Positions 12,396-24,129 of a DNA stretch of 64,000 nucleotides are shown piece by piece (within the stretch, counting starts at the first letter, position 1; each line of letters starts with the position of its first letter). The notes under the pieces are model-generated. The model was not told the DNA's origin. It worked only from the letters and a program-made list of their open reading frames with translations, and searched no databases. A program made the position numbers and the translations under genes. This stretch comes from Chaunax sp. Z400 (taxonomy: Eukaryota; Chordata; Actinopteri; Lophiiformes; Chaunacidae): positions 20,883,397-20,947,396 of the forward strand of contig CM075203.1 in assembly GCA_037577475.1 (NCBI GenBank), read 5' to 3'.

Positions 12396-12727
12396 AGTGG
12401 TGCAGTGTTTAGCGCTGTTGTCTCACAGGGTTCAGATCCACCTGAGGACCTGAGACTTTTCTGTGGTTAGTCTCCATGTTCTCCCCCGTGTCTGTGTGGG
12501 TTCTCTCCATGTTCTCCCTGTGTCTGTGTGGGTTCTCTCCAGGCTCTCCGGCTTCCTCCCACCACCAACAACATGCAGTAGAGGTGAACTGGTGACTCTA
12601 AACCGACCGTAGGCGTGAATGTGAGTGTGACTGGTTGTTTGTCTTTCTATGTGGTCCTGTGATGAGCCGGCGACTTGTCCAGGGTGAACCCCACCTCCCG
12701 CCCCAAAGTCAGCTGGGATAGGCTCCA
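12396..12727 (+). repeat. tRNA-derived SINE, nearly full length but lacking the tail
   Basis: The 5' end keeps an A-box-like tggtgcagtgtttagcgc at 12398-12415 and a B-box-like GGTTCAGATCC near 12430. The central 'tctccatgttctcc' module is duplicated. The copy ends abruptly in the GCTGGGATAGGCTCC module at 12711-12727 with no GGAT tail. Same family as 4212-4551. The RNA polymerase III boxes mark the plus-strand orientation. Confidence 0.8.
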
Positions 12728-12739
12728 AAACTAACTTTA

Positions 12740-13810
12740 GTAGACATCTCTGCAATATATTACTGGCTTTGACATAACTGTTTTATCACATTCTGTTGAT
12801 AATATTAATTCATTTTGAAGGTCCTTAACTAAAGTTCTGGCCATATCTTAAAAACTGCATGAACCAATTATGAAAATTACTTAAGCATGTTTCAGATGTC
12901 AGTGGGCGTGGTTACAGGTGCAGCAGACTACACACTGACTGTGTATTAGTGATGTTGGGTGTCGCCGGATGGTGAAACAAACGTGAAACTTTAAACCAAA
13001 GAGGGCAGCAATGCTCTAGCCTTCTGGTAATAGGCCACGTTCACACAGCTGCCATTTTCCTTTAATGTCATGATCAAGGTGGGTAAATCATACTCCTGTG
13101 TTCCAGGTTACCAGTCGAACAAACGCAAGACGCAAAACGATTCTGACAAACCGTTCTAATTTCAGAGCTTCCTGATGGATCAGCAACTGAAAACATAATG
13201 AATAGTGAAGATCCTGAATGACATGGAGGCAGTTTTCAAAGTGAAACAATCCAAATAAATAGCTACAGTTAGCATTTAACCACTCCCTAACTAACATTTC
13301 AATGCTGTATGTTTTATTTCTGGGTATTCAATATGTTTCCTTGTCATTAATGTAATAGACATAATTAGGCAACATTTCATTTCCTACTTGATGTATTTGT
13401 GTGACATCCACAAAACGTATGATCAGACTTTTTGTTAGCTTTGATCAGAATCATTTTTGTGTTGACAGCAGAATTTCACTTTCACTATTTGGGGAGTGAT
13501 CAGAGGCCAGTGTGTGATGCTACGTGCTGCCTGGACTGTGGATTTCTATCTCAGTCTGATGAGAAGTAATGTACTGAACAGCAGTGTCACTGTTCAAACT
13601 GCAGGTATTACATTTGATAGAGCACTAGAGTTTTATTTGAACATTATTTTTAGGAGACAGGCTTGTATCCTGTGCAAAAGGATTTGACTTCAATAACAAC
13701 ACATTTGGAGTTTCAAACATAGTTGCCTCAGTTTATGCTTTTTGAATGATTCCTCTGGTAATATGACAGTAGAAGCAGGTCTGGATTACTGTTTCTGCTG
13801 CTTCAATAAA
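12740..13810. other. unassigned non-coding DNA
   Basis: No gene, RNA gene or repeat recognised. Confidence 0.45.
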
Positions 13811-13814
13811 TAGA

Positions 13815-14072
13815 AATATAAAGTCGTTATTGTCATTATACAGTGTGCAATGAAATTAAAGATTTTTTAAGAATATCGCACTGCAAATGGACATCTGGTG
13901 CTGTAGTTTAATATATTGCATTAGGTGAATTATTGCACAGAATTATTGCACTGTAGGATGGAGGGTGGAGAGAGGAGAAGGATGGTGTGTATGTGTGTGA
14001 GTGTATTGTGTGTGTGTGTGTGTGAGTTCAGGATGGTTATGGCTTTGGGGAAGAAGCTGTTCTTGATATTTC
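13815..14072 (-). mobile_element. 5'-truncated LINE 3' end (L2/Rex1-like)
   Basis: On the minus strand, 14031-14070 encodes KNSFFPKAITILN. This is the typical C-terminal end of the reverse-transcriptase ORF in the L2/Rex1-like LINEs abundant in fish. It is followed (downward in coordinates) by a 3' UTR with GT-rich sequence and 'gtgcaataattctgtgcaat'. It ends near 13820 in tgacaataacgactttata, the decayed counterpart of the usual 'gacaataaagttgattctga' end. Only the last roughly 260 bp remain, as expected of incomplete target-primed reverse transcription. Related to, but not the same copy type as, 18505-19160. Confidence 0.6.
13985..14027. repeat. (GT)n microsatellite
   Basis: Interrupted GT dinucleotide run inside the 3' UTR of the minus-strand LINE fragment. 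Confidence 0.85.
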
Positions 14073-14074
14073 AG

Positions 14075-16849
14075 CTTCAACATTCATTTCCAGTTTTTGC
14101 TAAGTAAAGGCCTTTAGATACAGGAGGTGTTTCTTTTGTGCGAATAATTCTCATGTCAGTATTTTTTCAAACTCTTGTTTTTGCCTTGAGTACTTTCACA
14201 CAGAAACCAAAAACAATGACATATTTTCTTTTCTGAACTACGTTGACTTTTTTTTTTTTAGTTTTCACTTTGGAAATGAAGCCTTCGCCCAGTCGTACAG
14301 TGCAAAACTCTGGATCTGTTGACTTAACTTGTAAAGACTAAAAGCGACCTGGGATGAGTAACGTCGGTTGTTCCCTGCAGACTGACAGCTAGTGGGATTT
14401 AGTGATGGATAACTGGTCTGTGTCTCATACTATCCACCAGACCAGTATGATAAAAACACACATTCTTCTTGGAGTTACAGCTGCTTCGATGAGTTTGTTT
14501 GTGACTTTGGTGCTTTAACATTCTGTTGTATCTTAATGGAATAAACTGGGTCAGGATGCTGAGATGAACCCGGTGATTGTGACCTGGTTTATTAAAATAT
14601 TAAGTACTATTTATATGATAGTTGGGCTTCATATTAGTATTTATACACCACTGTACTGTATATCCATATACACTACATTATGTATATATCCATATACATT
14701 ATATACTACTTTAGTGGATGGACTGAGGGATTTTGGGTGTGGATCAATTCTTGCAGACCTGAGAATCATATGCATTCAATATATTTATGATTTATTCAAC
14801 TGCGATGGTAATTAAATAATATCAACAAATAGATTATCACATAATATAAGTTGCATGCTGACTATTATGATACTAATTGTGATATTACAGTTTTATGGGA
14901 TTCCTTTGCATTACTGTCAATAAATCTATTATTGCTGCATCTGAAGAGCAAGAATGTTGTAAAAGCAGCAGAGAGTGTGTCATTATGTTAGCAAACATGT
15001 TTAAGTGAATCCTGCTATTGACCATCAATAACAGCAGAGAATGTGTCAAACCCTCCATTCTAAACTTAAACTGTGATCTGATTACACCAGTCTGTCTTCT
15101 GACAGAGGATCTGACAACCTTCTCTGCAGCCTGCAGAGGACCATCTGTTCAGACTCTACAGTAGTATGTTCTGCCCTTTACTCCAACATACACACTGTAT
15201 GCAGCAGCCCCCTTCCTCTGCAGCACACACCTCTCCAAGCAGCCAGTCATCTGTATGCACTAAGCCTCCGTGTCTCTCCTTCAGTCGAGTCTGCCGAGTG
15301 CCGGCCTTCACAGCTCCCTGAGGTGGAACTGCCTCCCCTCCCATGAGAGTTCACCATGCAATCCCCTTGTGTGTTATATGTGGGTCTGTGTGTGTATGTG
15401 TTGTATTTCCAGGACTTTTTTCCTGCATTTTCATTGCAGTGAAATTGGATCCACAACGGGAGTTCAGGAAGGGCATAAATGAGCCTGTGGATTCTCAGTA
15501 TGGCAGGAATAGAGTGTACTGTACTGTAACATTTGTTCGACAGGTTTTACACTTTTTCTCATTTTGTGCTTATTTTATCTTATGTAATCTTTTGGAATGA
15601 TAAGATTTGTGTTTTCATCACAACCTGCAACAAATCACAACAGGAAATAAACAAGAGTGTTTAAAATGAAATTTCCTGGTGGCATGCATAGAACCACTGT
15701 CTCAAAAAAAAAAGGAACAGATGGTTTGTAAATGTAATTAAAGTATTTTATTGCACTGAACACATTCGATTACAGACATTAAGTTCAGTTCTCTCATCAT
15801 GTGCAGTACTAGTCAGCCAATGAATTGTTCTATATTTTTCTAAAAAGCCTCTGACTGCAATATCAAAATCATCCATTTAAAAACTTTTTCCTTGTTAAGG
15901 TCTGCCTGAACCTTCATGTATTTATTTGCTGGTCACTTGAGGGCGGTGTAACGTACAGTTAACACAACATTAACATTAAAACCTTGTGAAAGTTTCAACA
16001 TTAGCATTGACGGAGTGATTCTGGTCACATGATCAATGAGAAAGCACTCAGAGAGTGCAGACCTCTGCCAACGACATTAAAACTGGACCAATCAGAAAAT
16101 AGTTGTGATAAATGTTCATCAGAGACACTTAAAGATAATTACTAAACATTTAATCACATAAAAAAGAATTGTTAACATGGAAAACATATATCCATACAAA
16201 AAGCAGCGGTGCTCTATGAAAGAACAGCCATTACATTTAAAATTCTAAACACACATGACTTTAAACATACAATGTATGTTTAACTTTAAATAGCTTTCAT
16301 TGATACCTGAAGGATAGTCTGGCTCAAATGTTACCACTTACTAACTTCCACACTTTGAAACATTTTTGATCTTTTGTCAAGATAAATTATGTTTTTTTTT
16401 CTCCTGCTTTACACCCTCATATATCCTCCCGTTATTTGTCATGGCTTTGAGCTGGTCATCACAAACTGAGGGCGTGTCTAAATCTGATTTCTAGGTGTTA
16501 GCATGTCACAAATTGTCCTCTTTGTGTTTGAACACGTCCAGGTGCTGTTGATTGTTGGGCTTTAATTGTGAGGACAGTGACGAATCAGTGTAGCGCTTGG
16601 TATTCTGGGATGTGCCTGGTGAAGGATGATGGAGGTCAGAAGAAACACCTGTCCTGCATTCAATAAGTAACATGTTCAAAACATTTTCTCTGATTAAGGA
16701 GGCATTCTGTTGTAGCATTACAAGACAAAGTGACCCATCTCCTTAGCTAACTCGTGGCAAGACTAGAATGTTGGACGCTAAAAATCATCCCAATATTATA
16801 CTAAACAACTGCATTTAGGTCCGACCCTGTTCCATAATAAAGGATATTG
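14075..16849. other. unassigned non-coding DNA
   Basis: No gene recognised. At 16045-16085 a minus-strand fragment of repeat 'X' is visible (gcactcagagagtgcagacc, then tctgcca). A CT-rich stretch at 15110-15350 has open frames but no recognisable protein. Positions 14620-14730 hold a TATA/CATA-rich low-complexity patch. Confidence 0.4.
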
Positions 16850-17010
16850 TAGGAACAGTTTATTGTATATTGTACATATTATTTAATGGTGTATGAATAG
16901 TTTATTGTATATTGTATAAATAATATATATATTGGTATAAGAATAGTTATTATATATTGTATATATTGACATATGAATAGTCTATTATATATTGTATATA
17001 TTATATATAA
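16850..17010. repeat. AT-rich imperfect tandem repeat (about 35-48 bp units)
   Basis: Four diverged units each contain a version of 'atagtttattgtatattgta' with a variable TA-rich spacer. They lie immediately upstream of the LINE 3' end and may belong to its 3' UTR. Confidence 0.6.
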
Positions 17011-17212
17011 AGAGGGGTAGGATTATATAAGTTTACACTTCTTCCTACTCCTTTTTGTGCATGTAAATTGTGCGATATGTATGTAAGTGTTAGCGATGCA
17101 ATTTATTGTCTTTTAGTTTTGTCTATGTGTTTTGTTTGTTTGTTTGTTTGTTTGTTTGTTGTTTATTTTTTTACATGTTCGAAATAAAGAGAAATCAAAT
17201 CAAATCAAATAC
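17011..17212 (+). mobile_element. LINE 3' end with (ATCAA)n tail
   Basis: Plus-strand sequence contains gaggggtaggattatataag, then ttcttcctactccttttt, a (GTTT)n tract at 17130-17165, 'acatgttcgaaataaa' with a poly(A) signal, and an (ATCAA)n tail at 17191-17210. This order is the familiar 3' UTR of a teleost non-LTR retrotransposon of the L1/Tx1-like sort. No coding part remains. The clade is from memory; the polyadenylation signal followed by a simple-repeat tail is seen directly. Confidence 0.6.
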
Positions 17213-17261
17213 GTGGAAATCACTTTAGTTTGGGGCAAATTTCTTGTTTTCTCACGGCAGC

Positions 17262-17360
17262 GTAGGCCGATCACGACAGTCATCATTGTGTTTATGATAC
17301 ACAGCTGCTTCTCAAGACATCATGTGAGGCGGTGCAGCGGTGCATTCATATCTCCGACAG
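17262..17360 (+). other. possible isolated coding exon (unrecognised)
   Basis: A pyrimidine-rich acceptor (ttcttgttttctcacggcag) ends at 17261 and a strong donor-like GACAG/GTAAGAG follows at 17361. The intervening 99 bp are open in the frame beginning RRPITTVIIVF. I do not recognise the peptide. It lies just downstream of a LINE tail. Chance occurrence is quite likely. Confidence 0.15.
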
Positions 17361-18500
17361 GTAAGAGAGCATCTAAAGGAAATCCTGTCATGTCTGAGGC
17401 CACATTATTTCAAAATTCTGATTGTGTGCATGATCAACATTCTAGAGAAGAGTCTCAATGTGTGTGTGATAAAACCTGATCTAAAATCAGTTAGGACTTA
17501 GCTTGCTCCATTTCTCACTTCAGTGCAGTGGTGCTTCATTTATTATAAAGGAGCTGGTAGCTGAATGCACTTTCCATGTAGCCTGTCATTATGAAGTAGG
17601 CAGTATGTAAGTATGAGATTCTGAATACAGTCCTCGTCTTTGTTTTCTCACAGCAGTAGGTTTAATTTGTTCCTACATACCTTCGTGATAAATGTTAAAT
17701 ATTCCATTGCAGATGGAACACATACGGGGTTCTATGATGGCCAATAGACACGACACAGCAGCTGAGCATAGTTTCATATTCCATTACAATCCAATCAGTG
17801 TTGATTCTGTATGATAATAGATAACAGATGAGGAGTGATGATGATGCAGCACATGCTCTGAATCCCTTATAAATAGATATATGGTGTTCTAAGCAGACAG
17901 GATGATGTGCAGCAGAATATAGAACGCTTATTAGAACCATAAGAAAGTTGAGACTTGGCTGCCATGGAGCAGGGTGACCCACGCTTCTCATTTTAAATGA
18001 GTGTTTTATGAGTGTCTCAACATTATTAAGTCCAGAATGGAATTGCTGTTTGGCATTTTCAAGTAATTCTCACTAATGTCGTACTGTGATGCACAAATAT
18101 TATATTAATACTCCAATGTGTAATTTTACTTTAACGTGTATCCTGTTGTTTGGAGACCATCAACAAGAGGGTCACTTCTGGAAAAACAGAAAGTACACAG
18201 AGAATAATAATAGCCATCCACACAGCACATTTACACTCCATGACAGGCACCTGAGGCTATTATTGTACAACAGTTACATTATTGTTTTTCTGTATGGCAT
18301 TAGCAGGCTTTACACAGCCTTAAAAAAAACATCATTCTAACAAACACTACTATTAGTCAGTGAAGACACAAAGTCAGTACCTGCAGTGCAGCAGTTTGAC
18401 TTCATCCATGATGTCTGCCACTCAAACCCCTGATTACAGCTTATCATGGAGTGATAGTGAAATAGTGAATATAAACCAGTGTGTATAAGGTGACATTAGA
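17361..18500. other. unassigned non-coding DNA
   Basis: No gene, RNA gene or repeat recognised. Confidence 0.45.
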
Positions 18501-18504
18501 ATCA

Positions 18505-19160
18505 CAATCAGCTTTATTGGTACACATATAAAGAATTCCACAGTTTTTACATTGCTCTCATGATACGCACACATAGATGTAACAGATAAGAACAAAGGAC
18601 AACACTACTGAGCAATAAAGAGAAGGAGTACACAGGACTACCATGTACACTAACATGTGAAGTGTATATAAGTATAGCGCACCAATGGACAAAGGCATGA
18701 ATAAAAGATCTATATACAAGTCAAGTGTTGTGTTGTAAACATATTTTTAAAAAAGGTAGATGTTTTAGTGTCACAGGGTTATTGACACTATATGACTGAT
18801 GGAGTGTTGTTGATCTGCAGTGCTCTGTAGCGCCTACCAGAGGGGAGAAGCAGGAGTCTGGGGAGTGATGGTGGGATGGTGGGATGTCTGCGATGTTCCC
18901 TGCCCTTTGACTCTGGACGGGTGTAAGTCCTGAATGGAGGGCAGGTGAGAACCACTGGTTTTCTCTGTAGTCCTGACAGTCTGTTGCAGTCTGTTCCCGT
19001 CCTGTTTGGTGGCCGATCCAAACCAGATGGTGATGTATAGGCAGAGAACAGACTGGACGGTTGCAGTGTAGAACTGAATCAGCAGCTCATGACGGGGGTT
19101 GAACTTCCTGAGCCGGCACAGGAAGTACATCATCTGCTGAATAATGACATCAATATCCTA
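18505..19160 (-). pseudogene. LINE reverse-transcriptase C-terminal remnant plus 3' UTR (L2/Rex1-like)
   Basis: Minus-strand translation of 19133-18834 contains RLRKFNPRHELLIQFYTATV and WFGSATKQDGNRLQQTVRTT. This is the conserved C-terminal region of the reverse-transcriptase ORF in fish L2/Rex1-like LINEs. The end, LLLPSGRRYRALQ, is in a different frame (18860-18810), so there is at least one frameshift. The 3' UTR runs down to about 18505, where the minus strand reads tgtaccaataaagctgattg, the usual AATAAA-containing end. The copy is 5'-truncated near 19150 and cannot encode an active enzyme. Confidence 0.8.
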
Positions 19161-19164
19161 CTGT

Positions 19165-20935
19165 ACTTGATTGTCAATGAATGACTCAGGACCAGTCCGA
19201 CATGTCCAACTCAACTCTGAGCCTGAGAAAAACCATGTGTGAGTGAAGTGATAATGATAAAGTATATAGATACTTTATATTCACAGTGGATAAAATGAAT
19301 ATGTCTAATGTGAATGTGTCTCATATGGTACTAAACATGAAAATAGTAGAAACCAAACTCAGACAGAGGAGCAACATGTATCTGGAATCAGCAGCATTTA
19401 CAAAATAAAAATGAGGACAAAAGAAAAAAAAAAAGAAAGATTTATTCTTGATTACCATTCAGCTCCGATCCTAGTATTTATACATAATTAATACTTGCAA
19501 TGTATTTTAGTAAACACTGTAATTTATCAAGGGCACTGGTGAAACCCTCATTAATTTGCCCTGCGGCTCAGTGTGATTTTTCAAATAACAAATAGAATAT
19601 TATGATATAATGACTACCTTTGCTGCAAATGTGATACAACTGGGGATCTACCTCATCTATCATATTTGTGACAGTCATTTAAACCCTGGAGAAGGGCATC
19701 ATTTTGTAGTATTATCTTTGGTATACCAAACCCTAGAAGATATGAAATCATGCCTAACATGCACCCAAAATACTGTAATCACACCAGGATGGCAGCCTTA
19801 TGGCAGGGTGTGCTTTAAAGTCCACTATTATTAAATAAGTCCAGACTGTAATGGAAACACAGTCATGTCAATATGAGATGATCAGAGCAACTGCACAACG
19901 CAACATATTTTACAAAGCAGGTAGGGGGTGAAAAGGGTGAACACAAACACAACTAACCTCTAAACTCTCCGTGTTCAGTAAGGCTTCACACGTCAGCCAC
20001 AGACACTAAAGGGCACCTGAGCACAAAGGCATGAAAAAGCATCAGTGTGTGATGAGCTGGGATAAGAATGTGATGTTTAAACCAACAAAAGACTGTGTTG
20101 TGTAATTGACTGATGGCTACAAAACGCTTTGGATACGTTCCTGTAAACTGCCTCATGATGTGAGGTGTTGCTGCGCTGCTGTGTAATCCTCAGAGGCAAC
20201 TTCTGACACTAAAAAGTGTTTGTTTAGACACTGACTGATGCAGATTGTTAACAATATTACTGAGGAGGATCCTCAGATAAGGATACGTTTGTCTGCTGGG
20301 AAATTTGAGCAAAACTTTATGTGATCTGTTCAGTCACATTTGTTTTTTTGCCTATCTTGTTAGTAAGAAAAGCACAGGTGTAAATAATAAAAGGAATGAA
20401 GACTGGATTCCATTTAGCTAGTATCATGTTACTGTGCATGCTGCCTCACTATTACAATGTCGTTTCTTACTGGGGCACTTAAACATAACACAGCAGTCCT
20501 GAATGCTGTCACCTGAGGCTTTTCTACCCTGACAATTTTTTTCAAGCTTTTTCCTGTATATGTGAACCTGATTTTTAAATGTTTTTTTCTCGCCTGTGCT
20601 CAAAATATAAAGACTCTGAAGTCATTTGTTTGTCTGCAGGATTACTCATGAAGTTACAAAACAAATTTCCTGACATGTGGGCCAGGGACACATGCCTTTA
20701 TTATCTGGTGTTGATCTGGGTCGGACCCTATTTATGTTTTATATAATGTATAAAGTGGTGCAGATAATAATCTGAATGTGCTGTGGGGATCTTTATTTAG
20801 CTGCTATAAGGTAGAGAAACCCACAGAAACCAGCTGAGATAATAGGGTTTGAGCCACCCACAGTTTGATAAATACATCCAGGTGAGTGTGATTGATTCCA
20901 GATGGAGTCGATGTAAAAGGTCCAGGATTGTTCAG
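19165..20935. other. unassigned non-coding DNA
   Basis: No gene or clear repeat recognised. A short A-rich tract lies at 19420-19437. Confidence 0.45.
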
Positions 20936-20936
20936 C

Positions 20937-20975
20937 CTTAGCAGAGGTATGTGCTCTGAGTGCAATTCTAGTTAC
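20937..20975 (+). repeat. repeat 'X' terminal fragment
   Basis: Contains gcagaggtatgtgctctgag followed by 'tgcaattctagtt', the 3' end of the interspersed repeat family seen more fully at 21690-22022. Confidence 0.5.
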
Positions 20976-20989
20976 TAATATATTTCCCT

Positions 20990-21110
20990 TTCAATGATGT
21001 TTGAAGCCGAAAGGCGTTGGTCTAGCAATAAAGTTGCTCCTAATACTGCAAGTGTTGCTGGAGTTTTTGCCTTATTGGACCTTTTCCCTTCTCCATGCAC
21101 CTTGTAAGTA
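20990..21110 (+). repeat. retroelement 3' end with 'gccgaaaggcgttgg' motif
   Basis: The stretch gaagccgaaaggcgttgg followed by 'agcaataaag' resembles the 'gaaggccgaaacgttg ... aataaa' 3' module shared by several fish retroelements, including Penelope-like ones. Only about 120 bp are visible and no ORF is attached. Family unresolved. Confidence 0.35.
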
Positions 21111-21689
21111 GGTGAAGTTGTGCCAGAAACCCCTCTCTGTTCCTTTCAATGATGTTTAAACATAAAAAGTGGAAGCTTTACTTCTACTTGTAAAAGCTTC
21201 CTGTGACAGATTCTATAGAATAACTCTATAATATGTTCAAACATGTTAGAGCCAGGAAATTGCAAATCTTTTCTTCCATTCAGTAGCTTATGGAACACAC
21301 TTCAAGGTGTAATACCCACTGAAAAAACAAGCCAGTCGATCTCAATCAGAGCTATTAATACTGAGTTAAAGGCCAACTCTGTGAGCAGCAAATTTACCCA
21401 CAAGGCATCTGTTCCAGCCCATTTAAGATGACTATACCGAGGGCATCTTGTTAAAGTCCCTGTCTAATTGTTCATTAGTGATGATACTCGGAGCACCTGT
21501 CTCACTGTGACAGCTTCATTTAGGGCACACGTCTACACATTTTATGTATCTGGCTTTGTGCATATTGGAAAATCAGTGCAAGTACTTAGAAAGACATTAG
21601 AGTCAGTAGTGATATCTGTCATCACTGAAGTCTGTAGATTGTGTTCAACGCTGACATTTTTTTTTATAGTAGCATACAAAGAGGTCCAC

Positions 21690-22022
21690 CTTCATAAATC
21701 CCTCCACCAAAGTGGTTATTTCTTTTTTCACCTGTGCTGTTGGTTGGTTGTTGTTTGAATAATTTGTTTGCAGGTTTATGCAAAAACTACTGAACTGATT
21801 TTCATGAAAGTTGGTGAAAAGATGGGGCATGGTCCAAGAAACAATCAATTACAATTTGATATGGATCAGGATAAAGGGAAGGATCTAATTACTCAAAAAC
21901 CTCTGAACCACAAACCTTCTGACCCGTAACATTCTGTGGAGGAGTGGGGAATGTTCTCATCTAGACATGCAGGACTGTTGAGCCTTGGTGGAGGGATGCT
22001 GTTTACAGAGGACCGTTCTAGT
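21690..22022 (+). repeat. repeat 'X', most complete copy
   Basis: Reads from ctccaccaaagtggttattt through 'gcaggtttatgcaaaaactac', 'tgattttcatgaaagttggtg' and atggatcaggataaaggga to 'gccttggtggagg' near 21980 and 'gttctagttt' near 22017. Both ends carry inverted versions of a 'cctc(c/t)gccaagg' word, so the family may be a terminal-inverted-repeat element. It is a common short teleost repeat with no coding capacity. Other copies or fragments here: 8925-9110, 16045-16085, 20937-20975, 26315-26415, 30403-30470, 31425-31475, 32645-32830, 50640-50725, 54680-54765, 55553-55600. Confidence 0.6.
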
Positions 22023-22087
22023 TTCTGCTCTGTTTTGACACAAATCCTCCACAACTGTTTGAAGACAGTCTCATCACCTCATCTCCA

Positions 22088-22345
22088 CTAGAGCTACCTG
22101 CAGTCTCACAGGTAGTGAGGCACCAGTACTACTGGTTTAGGATTAGTAAATATCTCATGTAATAATATCATATATTGATATATAATATGCAGCTGGACCT
22201 TTCTCCAGGTCACTGATGCTGCTGAGTGACCCTCTGTATGGTGATATGGCTGGTCTGATGGACAATGGCTGTTGCCATCATAGTGGCGAGAGACAGGAAG
22301 TACGGAATGAGCCCAAATAAGCAGCTACACTTTAGAAACAAGCCC
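22088..22345 (+). repeat. uncharacterised repeat 'Z', copy 1
   Basis: Aligns by eye, with indels, to 45968-46200 over roughly 240 bp. Shared blocks are a 'ctacctgcag' start, tgcagctgg followed by a ctttctcca/ctttttcca variant, 'gatgctg(c/t)tg', 'ctatggtga' and 'gaaacaagccc'. Both copies are in the same orientation. I do not recognise the family. Confidence 0.55.
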
Positions 22346-22499
22346 AGAAAAAACACACAACCAGATATTTGTAAGTGACTGTGCAGAAAAACATTCCCAA
22401 AGTTGCTTCTAAACTGGTTACTATAGGGTTAGTATAAATATGCTGTTAGGAACTCTGTACCACACTTTAATGACTACTGACCCTCTCTACTGGCCATTA

Positions 22500-22680
22500 G
22501 GAGCAGCAAGTGATTAACAACTGCTTTTGGAATCTTGTTTCTGCTAAAAACAACAAACATGGCGGTCATGCTGGAGGATTTGTTCCTTCAAACTGGCATT
22601 TTACGTCACTGATACCCTGGAACCTGCATACTGTGGTCCCTTCATTCTATGCTAAACATGCAGAGCTCTCCCTGGCCCTG
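22500..22680 (+). repeat. repeat sharing 'gataccctggaacctg' with 24355-24405
   Basis: The block gataccctggaacctgcata at 22611 recurs at 24380 as gataccctggaacctgtata. In both places it follows an 'aacatggc' word. It may be the downstream part of repeat 'Z' or a separate family. Confidence 0.4.
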
Positions 22681-22699
22681 CACCACGCCTTGACCAGAG

Positions 22700-23890
22700 C
22701 AATCTGAGCCAGTGTACAGAACAAATACCCATTTGTTGTTATAAATCAATGGAGTAAAAAAGTAAAAGAAACGGTGCCGGTGCACTCATTTGTTGTTAGT
22801 GGACATGCTGACTGTAAGATGTTAGCTCAGGCCACACATCTCCACTATTTAGGTTTCCTGTCTCATTATCAGTCTGTCCCCCCCAACACCCCCCGTTTCT
22901 CCCTCTCTTCACAATTACAGCTCTGGCTTTTTGTCATCCTCCCCGTCTTCCTTCCAAACACTAATGATCCTTCTGTACACTGGGATTAACTGAGTCAATG
23001 GCCCTCAGTGACACTGACATTAAATTACAATCACAAGTCCCTGGTTCCGAACACCAGAGACAAACAATTTCAACTGAAGCTGCATGAAGATTTTGTCAAG
23101 TGAGCAAATAGAGCAATCTGCAGAAAACTGTGACAGTGAACATTGAAAAACAGGGATATGAAGAAAATATAAGGTTGTAAAGTGAACAAGAGAAAATGGT
23201 GATGTAATACTGTTAATGTGTGAACTTTTCACTTAAGCTTCAGGACCAAAAATTAACAGAATTATTTTTATAATATATATAATGTATAATTTTTTTAATA
23301 CTACAAATATAAGTTACTATTATTGCCTCATTCCAGTAGAAGTAATGAGATGTGCTGCTGTGTAATTGTGTGTTTAGTATTAAAGCAAACAATCTCCACA
23401 GGATTTATAATTTGGTGCATACCTGGTACAACATATTACTTGGCCTTTTCAGTTTACAATAAGCTCTAGGAGTTCTAATTCTGAACTAATAAAGTTCATT
23501 ACCTGAAAACATGATATAAATATTCATATAAATATGATTGTCATAATATTATGACTGAAAAGTGAAATTGACAATAGTCAGTGGAGTGTTTCTTTTACCT
23601 CACAAAATACAAGTAGAAGTACAGGCAGAGGTAGAACAGGTAGAGGATAGGTAGAGTTCCTCCAGAGAGGGTATCAACCACACATTAGCCAATTGAATAA
23701 AACATTTTATTAGCATGAATTACTAAAAGATGATGCAATTTACTGCCTGAGAAATGTGTCATCTAAACTCGTGAAGCAAAAATTCTTAGTGTGCTCAACC
23801 GTATTTTTTAAATAATATGCTGGTGCATGTTGTCAAACACACCTTTCCTTCAAAGATTCACTGGATGCATTTTTAATATTTAATATCATG
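22700..23890. other. unassigned non-coding DNA
   Basis: No gene, RNA gene or repeat recognised. Confidence 0.45.
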
Positions 23891-23972
23891 TACAGTACCA
23901 GTCGATAGTTTGGACATACCTTCCCATCCACTTGAATGGGAAACTGTGTCCAAATTTTTGACTGGTACTGTA
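23891..23972. mobile_element. 82-bp Tc1/mariner-type MITE (near-palindromic)
   Basis: Termini TACAGTACCAGTC and GACTGGTACTGTA are exact inverted complements. The inverted similarity continues inward through ttggacataccttcccat and its counterpart, so the element folds into a single hairpin. The outer TA fits a Tc1/mariner TA target. This terminus is that of a very common teleost Tc1/mariner family as I remember it. The copy is an internally deleted derivative with no transposase. Confidence 0.78.
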
Positions 23973-24125
23973 TATCAAGTCAATCCAAGTCAAAAGGCCG
24001 AAGTCCAAGTGATGTCATAAGTCATTGGTGTAATAGTCAAGCCCACTGAGCTCACGGAGTCTAGTCTTAAAACAGATTAATGACTCCAGTCTGATTTAAG
24101 TCCAAATCATGTGACTAAACTCTGC
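23973..24125. repeat. 'AAGTC'-rich interspersed repeat fragment
   Basis: Contains several 'caagtc/aagtcc' words and 'cataagtcattggtgtaata'. It resembles a teleost MITE-like repeat built of AAGTC words. It abuts the Tc1/mariner hairpin. Diverged; boundaries uncertain. Confidence 0.4.
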
Positions 24126-24129
24126 TGTC

